A program made the position numbers and the translations under genes. Shown in pieces: positions 5,135 to 11,191 of a stretch of DNA of 11,579 bases. This DNA is from Treponema sp. (lineage in GTDB: Bacteria; Spirochaetota; Spirochaetia; Treponematales; Breznakiellaceae). The notes under the pieces were generated by a model, which saw only the letters and a program-made list of their open reading frames with translations, was not told the DNA's origin and did no database searches. How positions within the stretch are numbered: position 1 is the first letter of the stretch; every line of letters starts with the position of its first letter. The stretch is from the NCBI GenBank assembly GCA_031258505.1, contig JAIRMT010000006.1, forward strand, positions 1 to 11,579, written 5' to 3'.

Positions 5135-7600
5135 ATGCGTGTTCTAAAGTTTGGCGGATCCTCGGTTGGCTCAACCGGCGCGATTAACAAAGTTATCGAT
5201 ATTATCAAAATGGTCCCCAGCGACGATGTCGCGGTAGTGGTGGTGTCGGCCTTTTCAGACATGACCGACAGCCTGATTGAGGTCAGCTTGAAAGCTCAGG
5301 CCGGAGATGCCGACTATACAGAGCAGACGCGGGTTATGAAACAACAGCATTGCGACATAGCCGCCTTTTTCCTCAGCGGCAAAAGCCTCGAAAGCGCTAA
5401 TCTGGTTATAGAAGCAAACTTCGCTGAGTTGACCCATATCCTAGACGGCATCGCTATCCTGCGGGAACTGTCAAAGCGAACCCTCGACATGGTGATGAGC
5501 TTCGGCGAGCGCCTTTCCGCCGCCCTCCTTGCCAGAATCCTCAGCGCGGCGGGCGTTCCGGCTGATTACCTTGACACCCGTTCCCTCATCAAAACTGACG
5601 CGGACTATGGCAAGGCGCTCGTTCTTGAAACCGAAACCTGCGCCAATATCCGCGCCTGTTTCGCCAACACAGGACAGCGCCTCAAGGTGGCTACTGGCTT
5701 CATCGGTTCAACCCTCGACGGCGTTACAACCACCTTGGGACGGGGCGGCTCAGACCTCAGCGCCGCCATCTTCGCCGCGGCCCTGAACACCGAACATCCG
5801 CTTGAAATATGGACCGATGTTGACGGCATTCTTACCGCTGACCCGCACCTCGTGAAGGGCGCGTTCACGCTCAATTCACTGTCTTATGTGGAGGCAATGG
5901 AACTGTCCCACTTCGGGGCAAAGGTACTGTTCCCGCCAACTATAAAGCCAGCCCTTGAGAAAGGTATCCCCATCTGGATACGCAATACCTTCAATCCAGC
6001 CGCCGCCGGAACCCTCGTTGTCCAAAACGCGGAACCCGGGCCTTACCTTATCCGCGGAATTACTTCTATCAATAACATCGCGCTCATACGGGTGCAGGGT
6101 TCCGGCATGGTGGGTGTTGCGGGCTTCTCGTCGCGGCTCTTTGGAGCGCTGGCGCGTAAGGGCATAAACATCATCCTCATCACCCAAAGCTCCAGCGAAT
6201 ACTCCATCTGCTTTGCCATACTGCCGGAAGACCTTCCCACAGCCGATGCCGCGCTTCGGGAAGAGTTCTCACGGGAAATCATCGTCTCACTCATTGACCC
6301 GCCCATCTGTGAGTGCGGCTTTGCTATCATCGCGGTAGTTGGTTCGTGCATGAAGAGCAGCTCCGGCATTGCCGGCAAAGTGTTCTACGCCCTGGGCCGG
6401 AATGGGATTAACGTGAACGCCATTGCCCAGGGTTCCTCGGAACTCAACATCTCAGCCGTTATCGCGCAGCAGGACGAGGCAAAAGCCCTCAATGCCCTGC
6501 ACGAAGCGTTCTTCCTCTCCGGCGTCCGCTCGGTGAACCTTTTCCTCATAGGTACAGGACTCATCGGCGGTACTTTGCTGGAACAACTCAGCTTTCACCG
6601 CGAAACCCTGGCAAGCGAATACAAGATTCGCGTCAATGTAGTGGGCGTGGCTAATTCCCGCTGTATGCTCTTTCGTGAAGAAGGCATTGAACCAAACGCC
6701 GTGAAGACCGCTCTAAACACGGCGGATGACCGGGAAACATTTTCCCTGCCGCGCTTCATTGAGCGCATGAAAGGCTTTAACCTCCCCAACACAACCTTCT
6801 GCGACTGCACCGCGAGCGATGACGTAGCAGCTTGCTATGCTGAGGTCTTGCACTCGTCAATCCCCATTGTTACCCCTAACAAACGCGCCAACGCTGGTTC
6901 CTGCGAGTATTACAAGATGCTCACCAGCTATTCGCGTAACCGAGGCATACCTTATCTCTATGAAACCACAGTTTGCGCGGGTCTGCCGGTCATATCCACA
7001 CTCCGCGACCTCACACTTTCCGGCGATAAGGTGCGGCGCATTGAGGCTGTGCTATCGGGAACCCTGAGCTTCATCTTTAACAACTATGACGGGTCTAAGC
7101 GCTTTTCCGCCTTAGTACGCGAGGCCAAGGCTAAGGGCTACACCGAGCCTGATCCCCGCGACGACCTGAACGCCATGGACGCAGCCCGCAAAGCCCTGAT
7201 ACTGGCGAGGGAGTGCGGTCTGCCGCTGGAGTTCTCCGCAGTGGAGATTGAACCAATCCTGCCTGAGTCGTGCTTTGCTGCCCCCAGTATTGACGCCTTT
7301 TTCGCGGAACTGGAAAAGCTGGACGATTCGTTTGAGCGCCGTCGCGCCGAAGCTGCGGCTGAAGGCAAGGCTCTGCGCTACATCGCGGTTATCGAAGAAG
7401 GCTCTGCCCGTCTCGCCCTCCGTGCAGAGGACCCGGCAAGCCCGTTCCGTTCTCTGCGTGATTCCGATAACATCGTCGTCATCACAACTGACCGCTATTC
7501 CACGCTGCCTATGGTTATCAAAGGACCTGGCGCTGGCGCGGCGGTTACAGCAGGCGGCGTGTTTGCCGACATCGTGCGTATAGCGCGCACGCTGGTCTGA
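5135..7600 (+). CDS. thrA: Bifunctional aspartokinase / homoserine dehydrogenase
   Basis: The 821-residue length is that of the fused ThrA/MetL family. The N-terminal half phosphorylates aspartate; the C-terminal half reduces aspartate semialdehyde to homoserine for threonine and methionine. The kinase shows KFGGSSV (5-11), SFGERLSAALLA (about 120-131), GRGGSDLSAA (about 203) and EIWTDVDGILTADP (about 224-237). Two ACT regulatory domains lie near 313-390 (SGMVGVAGFSSRLFGALARK) and 395-465 (GKVFYALGRNGINVNAIAQG). The dehydrogenase has the dinucleotide fold GTGLIGG (about 473), TPNKRA (about 579-584), GTLSFIFN (about 642) and GYTEPDPRDDLNAMDAARK with its catalytic Asp and Lys. Feedback inhibition by threonine is typical of the family but not proven here. 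GGAG lies 7 nt before the ATG. The gene is not in an operon with the neighbours shown. Confidence 0.95.
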   Translation: MRVLKFGGSSVGSTGAINKVIDIIKMVPSDDVAVVVVSAFSDMTDSLIEVSLKAQAGDADYTEQTRVMKQQHCDIAAFFLSGKSLESANLVIEANFAELTHILDGIAILRELSKRTLDMVMSFGERLSAALLARILSAAGVPADYLDTRSLIKTDADYGKALVLETETCANIRACFANTGQRLKVATGFIGSTLDGVTTTLGRGGSDLSAAIFAAALNTEHPLEIWTDVDGILTADPHLVKGAFTLNSLSYVEAMELSHFGAKVLFPPTIKPALEKGIPIWIRNTFNPAAAGTLVVQNAEPGPYLIRGITSINNIALIRVQGSGMVGVAGFSSRLFGALARKGINIILITQSSSEYSICFAILPEDLPTADAALREEFSREIIVSLIDPPICECGFAIIAVVGSCMKSSSGIAGKVFYALGRNGINVNAIAQGSSELNISAVIAQQDEAKALNALHEAFFLSGVRSVNLFLIGTGLIGGTLLEQLSFHRETLASEYKIRVNVVGVANSRCMLFREEGIEPNAVKTALNTADDRETFSLPRFIERMKGFNLPNTTFCDCTASDDVAACYAEVLHSSIPIVTPNKRANAGSCEYYKMLTSYSRNRGIPYLYETTVCAGLPVISTLRDLTLSGDKVRRIEAVLSGTLSFIFNNYDGSKRFSALVREAKAKGYTEPDPRDDLNAMDAARKALILARECGLPLEFSAVEIEPILPESCFAAPSIDAFFAELEKLDDSFERRRAEAAAEGKALRYIAVIEEGSARLALRAEDPASPFRSLRDSDNIVVITTDRYSTLPMVIKGPGAGAAVTAGGVFADIVRIARTLV

Positions 7601-7615
7601 AATCCAGCGCGCTAT
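7580..7615. repeat. Inverted repeat across the thrA stop codon
   Basis: ATAGCG plus CGCTGG (separated by a 4-nt bulge) pair with CCAGCGCGCTAT, giving a 12-bp stem and an 8-nt loop containing the TGA stop. There is no T tract on either side, so it is at best a Rho-type or RNA-stabilising hairpin. Its place between convergent genes suggests a role in both directions. Confidence 0.4.
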
Positions 7616-7820
7616 GGACGCGGGAACTTGACCAAGTACATTGAAGCCAGCGCCTTGACAAGCTGTTCGGTGAAACAGATGAATATACGCCTTTCAATCG
7701 AGCCTTGCATGTCAGACCGAAAGTCTGCGCGCTTGGTTCCGCGTGGCGTTAGGCAGACGTTTCGCGTTATCAGAAATTCAGCGCATACTGCCTCTCAAAC
7801 TCACATTAAATTCATTTTTT
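7616..7820. other. Intergenic stretch before the 21-bp array
   Basis: I see no gene here. The only structure is a small perfect hairpin at 7713-7727 (CAGAC / GTCTG with loop CGAAA). TTGACA at 7653-7658 has no well-spaced -10 box. Confidence 0.5.
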
Positions 7821-8205
7821 TTGCCTCAAAGAAAGTTGTCTTTGTCCCAGAGAAAGTTGTCTTTGCCTCAGAGAAAGTTGTCTCTGTCCCAAAGAAAGTT
7901 GTCTTTGTCCCAGAGAAAGTTGTCTTTGCCTCAGAGAAAGTTGTCTTTGCCTCAGAGAAAGTTGTCTTTGCCTCAGAGAAAGTTGTCTTTGCCTCAGGGA
8001 AAGTTGTCTTTGTCCCAGAGAAAGTTGTCTTTGCCTCAGAGAAAGTTGTCTTTGTCCCAAAGAAAGTTGTCTTTGCCTCAGGGAAAGTTGTCTTTGCCTC
8101 AGGGAAAGTTGTCTTTGTCCCAGAGAAAGTTGTCTTTGCCTCAAAGAAAGTTGGAAACAGCTCGCGGCGCTTGCTGCCGTCAATAACCCAGTCAATGATT
8201 ACCAC
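7801..8205 (-). CDS. Possible repeat-protein ORF with KTTFSEA heptads
   Basis: Directly after the protease stop codon, in the same frame, an open frame continues for about 143 codons to a TGA at 7803-7801. It reads TVTAEKRLVVIIDWVIDG, then SKRRELFPTFFEAK, then 7-residue units such as KTTFSEA, KTTFSGT and KTTFPEA, and ends KKMNLM. The first usable start is GTG at 8205, with only a weak GAG upstream. The non-repeat lead-in looks protein-like, which argues for coding. Against it, 21 bp is a multiple of three with no stop codon in several frames, so other frames through the array are open too. It could be a separate small gene, a read-through tail of the protease, or not translated. Confidence 0.3.
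   Translation of the reverse strand: MVIIDWVIDGSKRRELFPTFFEAKTTFSGTKTTFPEAKTTFPEAKTTFFGTKTTFSEAKTTFSGTKTTFPEAKTTFSEAKTTFSEAKTTFSEAKTTFSGTKTTFFGTETTFSEAKTTFSGTKTTFFEAKKMNLM
7821..8153. repeat. Tandem array 1: 16 units of 21 bp
   Basis: The unit is TTGCCTCAGAGAAAGTTGTCT, repeated head to tail with no spacers and no indels; the last unit loses its end. There are two main variants. Type A has TTGCCTC and type B has TTGTCCC, in the order A B A B B A A A A B A B A A B A, with extra A/G changes at unit positions 9-10. The array lies between convergent genes (thrA and the protease). Variants are shuffled rather than in blocks, which suggests unequal exchange or slippage among copies. Confidence 0.95.
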
Positions 8206-8229
8206 AAGGCGTTTCTCAGCTGTTACTGT

Positions 8230-8643
8230 TCACTTAACCACGATGCGTATGGTATCGCCGTGAGCGCCAGTAACCTCGTTTCGCAGAGGATTTACCGTCA
8301 GATCCATCCCCTCAAGGGGCAGCGCTCCCAGTAAAACCTCGTCCTCATTGGGGAGGACCACCGCCTGACAGGGGGTTTCCCGGTCTTTCCAGCAGACCAT
8401 CACCGGTTCCGTTACCCCGCCGGCGACCGTTCCCCCGCCGGCAATGCTGGTCGCCGTAGTTCTTTTCACTCGCAGTCCCAGCTTTTCGCGGGTTTCCTCG
8501 TTGATGACTAGGGTCCACGCGCCGGTATCCACCACGGCATTGACCGTGAGCCGCCTGACTTGATCCTGAGGCATATAACCCCGATCCGCAACTTCTTTAT
8601 CCCCGATGTTTACTAGGGTAACTTCCGTTCGTACTTCGCCCAT
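8230..8643 (-). CDS. Retroviral-type (clan AA) aspartic protease
   Basis: This 137-residue protein resembles small single-domain pepsin/retropepsin-type proteases, which act as homodimers with each subunit supplying one catalytic Asp. The active-site strand is VNAVVDTGAWTLVINEET with D39-T40-G41. The hydrophobic second motif is LLGALPLEGMDLTVNP from about residue 104, as in the bacterial/archaeal family with a single DTG domain. There is no signal peptide or membrane anchor, so it should be cytoplasmic. The substrate is unknown; in a repeat-rich accessory region it might process a neighbouring protein, but that is a guess. An AAGGAG site 6 nt before the ATG supports this start. There is no terminator between the stop and the 21-bp array. 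Confidence 0.8.
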   Translation of the reverse strand: MGEVRTEVTLVNIGDKEVADRGYMPQDQVRRLTVNAVVDTGAWTLVINEETREKLGLRVKRTTATSIAGGGTVAGGVTEPVMVCWKDRETPCQAVVLPNEDEVLLGALPLEGMDLTVNPLRNEVTGAHGDTIRIVVK

Positions 8644-8690
8644 ATTATTCTCCTTAGCTCAAGTAAATCATAAACAATGAGCAATAATCA

Positions 8691-8725
8691 GGCGGCTGCT
8701 TTCACGGAACACGTTCCGCGCCGCC
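8691..8725. promoter_or_regulatory. Nested inverted repeat upstream of the protease gene
   Basis: An inner dyad CGGAAC-AC-GTTCCG (8705-8718) lies inside outer arms GGCGGC (8691-8696) and GCCGCC (8720-8725). It is about 50-80 bp upstream of the protease ATG and could be an operator or a leader hairpin. No T tract follows on either strand. No clear promoter boxes are seen in this gap. Confidence 0.4.
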
Positions 8726-8760
8726 CCCTTATCCCTTAGCTTCCCAGCAGCGCGGCAAAC

Positions 8761-8804
8761 AAAAAGGGTAGAGCAACGCGAGCCTTGCCCGCGCGCTCCA
8801 CCCT
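8761..8804 (-). terminator. Intrinsic terminator of the lipoprotein gene
   Basis: On the minus strand, AGGGTGGAGC (8804-8795) pairs with GCTCTACCCT (8774-8765) through nine Watson-Crick pairs and one G-U. The loop has inner CGCG complementarity, and TTTTTG follows the stem. It sits 40 bp past the lipoprotein stop codon and would separate that gene from the protease. Confidence 0.75.
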
Positions 8805-8842
8805 TGCCCCGTAAGCCGAGACAGCGTGCGCCGCCTTTAGGC

Positions 8843-10381
8843 TTATTCCCAGCCGCCCGCGGAACCGCTCACTGTGCTGTCCAGGGTAACACCCACTCCA
8901 GCCGTGCTGTCGCGCTTCTTGCCGTTCGCATAGACCGCATGACCATAGCCGCTGGACGCGGTATTCCGTAAGGAAGCGGAGGCGTCCGACCCGTAAATGA
9001 TTCCGCCAGACTGCTTGGTAACCGTACCGCTACCCACATACACCCCGCCACCGACGGCGGTGGTATTGCCGGTGATTTCACCACCGCTCATCGTAAACGT
9101 ACCGCTACTCACAAACACCCCACCACCGGCGCCGGCGGTGGTGGTGGTATTGCCGGTGATTTCACCACCGCTCATCGTAAACGTACCGCTGACCACATAC
9201 ACCCCGCCACCGGTGGTGGTGGTATTGCCGGTGATTTCACCACCGCTCATCGTAAACGTACCGCTATCGGTCACAAACACCCCGCCACCGGTGGTGGTGG
9301 TATTGCCGGTGATTTCACCACCGCTCATCGTAAACGTACCGCTACCCACAAACACCCCACCACCGGCGGAGGCGGCGGTATTGCCGGTGATTTCACCACC
9401 GCTCATCGTAAACGTACCGCTATCGGTCACATACACCCCACCGCCGACGGCAACGGCGTTGCCGGTGAGCTTCGAGCCGTTTTCCATCGCCAAGGTTCCC
9501 CCGCTGTTCACCCGCACCAGTGAAGCTGTATTGGCGCTATGTCCTTGCAAGGTAACGTTGTTTCCCAGGGTCAGGGTAACGCTGCTTTCCACGGTAAAGA
9601 GCGAGCCATTTTGACTCAAGCTGATCGTCCGTTCCGTGGTCCCGCCGTCAATGCTTATGCTCACTGTTTGTCCGCTGTAAGAAAGCGCGCGCGGCGTGAT
9701 GGTCTCATCGGCGCTTAAGGTAATGGTATAAACGCCGCCTTGCTCAGCGTTTGAATCAAGCCACTCGAGCGCATCTTGCAAGGTTGAGCCAGGCACTGCC
9801 GCAGCAGGTAAACTCCACTTAGCGTAGAGCGTTATATCTGAAGTAACAGTGAAAGAAGCGCCCGAAGCATACGGAGTTCCCGCGCCGTCCGCGCTGGTGT
9901 TCCACTCGCTGAATGTATAGCCGCTGTTTGTCAGCCCGCTCCCGTCTGCGAGCGTTATCGCAGCTCCGCTGTTCACGGTCTGCGCGGGAGGCGCGGTCCC
10001 GCTTCCCCCGTTCGCGTCGTATGTTACCGTATACTGGATGCCAGAGGCGACTATCCATGTGGCGTAGAGCGTTATATCCGCAGTAACGGTGAAAGAAGCG
10101 CCTGCGGCATACAGAGTTCCTGTACCAGAAGCGCTGGTGTTCCACCCGCTGAACGTATAGCCGGCTTTTGTCAGTCCGCTCCCGCCTGCAAGCGTTATCG
10201 CGGTTCCGCTGTTCACGGTCTGCGAGGAAGGCGCGGTCCCGCTTCCCCCGTTCGCGTCGTACGTTACCGTATACCGTTTTGGCTCGTTTTCTTTCTCGCC
10301 TAGCAGATCGCAAGCGCTAAGAACCAGCCCCAATGCCAGCAGCATTGCCGGCAATCCGAATAAAAACCGATTTTTCTTCAT
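8843..10381 (-). CDS. Surface lipoprotein with InlB-type and Gly/Thr-rich repeats
   Basis: This is a 512-residue predicted lipoprotein. The signal peptide ends in lipobox L-S-A-C with Cys 24 as the lipid anchor. Residues about 37-110 and 117-190 are two copies of the Listeria-Bacteroides (InlB B-repeat, Flg_new) module, beginning YTVTYDANGGSGTAP and ending TLYATW or TLYAKW. Residues about 270-460 form a repetitive domain with five near-identical copies of SGTFTMSGGEITGNT followed by GGGV(Y/F)V, flanked by degenerate copies. The pattern fits a right-handed beta-helix of an adhesin or surface protein. The C-terminus (SGYGHAVYANGKKRDSTAG) caps it. AAGGAG lies 7 nt before the ATG. Only a weak TATAAC-like -10 is visible upstream. 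Host or substrate binding is inferred, not shown. Confidence 0.85.
   Translation of the reverse strand: MKKNRFLFGLPAMLLALGLVLSACDLLGEKENEPKRYTVTYDANGGSGTAPSSQTVNSGTAITLAGGSGLTKAGYTFSGWNTSASGTGTLYAAGASFTVTADITLYATWIVASGIQYTVTYDANGGSGTAPPAQTVNSGAAITLADGSGLTNSGYTFSEWNTSADGAGTPYASGASFTVTSDITLYAKWSLPAAAVPGSTLQDALEWLDSNAEQGGVYTITLSADETITPRALSYSGQTVSISIDGGTTERTISLSQNGSLFTVESSVTLTLGNNVTLQGHSANTASLVRVNSGGTLAMENGSKLTGNAVAVGGGVYVTDSGTFTMSGGEITGNTAASAGGGVFVGSGTFTMSGGEITGNTTTTGGGVFVTDSGTFTMSGGEITGNTTTTGGGVYVVSGTFTMSGGEITGNTTTTAGAGGGVFVSSGTFTMSGGEITGNTTAVGGGVYVGSGTVTKQSGGIIYGSDASASLRNTASSGYGHAVYANGKKRDSTAGVGVTLDSTVSGSAGGWE
9071..9421 (-). repeat. In-gene tandem repeats of the beta-helix domain
   Basis: Five copies of a nearly identical block of about 36 bp start (plus-strand positions) at 9071, 9155, 9230, 9308 and 9386. 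The spacings are 84, 75, 78 and 78 bp, all whole codons. Most of the length change comes from runs of GGT/ACC triplets (Thr codons) and from GTD-, VV- or GS-type linkers. Copy number can change without breaking the frame. Confidence 0.9.
9822..10274 (-). repeat. 240-bp direct repeat encoding the two InlB-type modules
   Basis: The blocks at about 9822-10034 and 10062-10274 align with a constant 240-bp offset and few differences. Both begin GCGTAGAGCGTTATATC and end GTTACCGTATAC (plus strand). This is a recent in-frame duplication of one module. Confidence 0.9.
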
Positions 10382-10506
10382 TCTCTTTCTCCTTACTCAT
10401 GAAACTTAAAGTTATAAAAAGCTGGCGTCTTCCGTACAGGCGAAAGCGCCGGCATTTTACCGCATGAACGCGCTCAGGGTATCAGGGCAAACCCAAAGCG
10501 CTTTGC

Positions 10507-10533
10507 CCCTTATTCCTTTTCAAGGAATAAGGG
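10507..10533 (-). terminator. Strong hairpin at the 3' end of the 222-aa gene
   Basis: CCCTTATTCCTT and AAGGAATAAGGG form a perfect 12-bp stem with a 3-nt loop; the stop codon (10522-10520) lies in it. Next to it, GGGCAAA / TTTGCCC arms around the palindrome AAAGCGCTTT form a second structure at about 10485-10508. Neither is followed by a T tract on the minus strand, so termination is uncertain and RNA stabilisation is possible. The rest of the gap to 10382 shows no gene. Confidence 0.45.
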
Positions 10534-11188
10534 CGTTTACCATTGGTCCCCAGGGACCTTGCTTCCCGCCGCTGTTCTCTATCTGCACGGCAACATACAC
10601 GGTCCGCCCGCTCTCGGCATAGTCGAACTGCAGCAAATCGTTTTTCCGCATGGTGAAGAATGATTTGCGCAAATCCTCTGGACGCTCGGGCGGCGTTTCG
10701 CCGGGCGCAACAACCGAGTACCATATCCGATAGCCTTTGTTGGCTGGGTCATTGGGGCTGCCGCTAACGTAGACTAGCTTTACGCCCAGCTCGTGCCGTC
10801 CCACCAGATAGGTCTCCACCTTTATCTGAGCTGTGGGAATGCCGCTTGGCGTGTGGGTATGGTCGGGAGGATTAAGCCCCAAAGCCACAAAGTCTGAATC
10901 CGTAAGAGGCGGGCTAAGGAAGTAGCGCTTTTTTATGTCCCGCATTTCCGCGGTGAGCGCGTCGAAAGTCTCCTTACACCGCGCTGTTGCCACGGGCGTG
11001 CGGGTACTTTCGTTCTTTGCCGTGTCCAATGCGCTTTCCGCAGCGGCCGCCAGAGAGGAAAGGTTCTGCAGGACGCTTTCCGGGATTCCCCACTTGAGGA
11101 GAAAGGCGGTGATGGTGAGAATCCACGCCTTTACCATTGCTAATATGGCGTCCCGCGCAGCCGGGAGCCAATCCGTTCTTTGACTCAT
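10520..11188 (-). CDS. Uncharacterised 222-aa protein, helical N-terminus and FnIII-like C-terminus
   Basis: I cannot name a function. The N-terminal 95 residues are helical and Ala-rich (MSQRTDWLPAARDAILAMVK, later ESALDTAKNESTRTPVATAR). A Pro/Thr linker follows (NPPDHTHTPSGIPTAQ), then about 100 residues of beta-rich sequence (VETYLVGRHELGVKLVYVSG, KGYRIWYSVV, TVYVAVQIENSGGKQGPWGP) that resemble a fibronectin-III-like sandwich. The start MxxRTDWLP and the end GPWGPMVNALIP recall a family of uncharacterised proteins of similar length in gut treponemes and Bacteroidetes; this is from memory, not a search. There is no signal peptide, although residues 18-33 are hydrophobic. AAGGAG lies 9-10 nt before the ATG, inside the end of an upstream open frame. 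Confidence 0.75.
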   Translation of the reverse strand: MSQRTDWLPAARDAILAMVKAWILTITAFLLKWGIPESVLQNLSSLAAAAESALDTAKNESTRTPVATARCKETFDALTAEMRDIKKRYFLSPPLTDSDFVALGLNPPDHTHTPSGIPTAQIKVETYLVGRHELGVKLVYVSGSPNDPANKGYRIWYSVVAPGETPPERPEDLRKSFFTMRKNDLLQFDYAESGRTVYVAVQIENSGGKQGPWGPMVNALIP

Positions 11189-11191
11189 GAT

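Noticed and set aside
7580..7615. Classic intrinsic terminator of thrA
   Set aside because: The stem is strong but has no T tract on either strand, so it is listed only as an inverted repeat.
7653..7690. Plus-strand promoter in the thrA-array gap
   Set aside because: TTGACA is present but the nearest TATA-like hexamer is 23 nt away.
7821..8153. CRISPR array
   Set aside because: Units are contiguous with no unique spacers, the 21-bp unit is too short with no repeat-spacer pattern, and no cas genes are nearby.
7628..8263. Plus-strand ORF of 211 codons (VVFASEK heptads), and overlapping LSLPQRK and LSLRQRQ frames
   Set aside because: The 21-bp unit has no stop in several frames, so long ORFs arise automatically. 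The plus-strand starts lack an RBS and the lead-in looks non-coding. Only the minus frame in register with the protease has a protein-like lead-in.
8997..9614. Plus-strand ORF of 205 codons, Pro/Val-rich
   Set aside because: It is the antisense shadow of the lipoprotein repeats; the periodic sequence lacks stops. The minus frame has lipobox, RBS and known modules.
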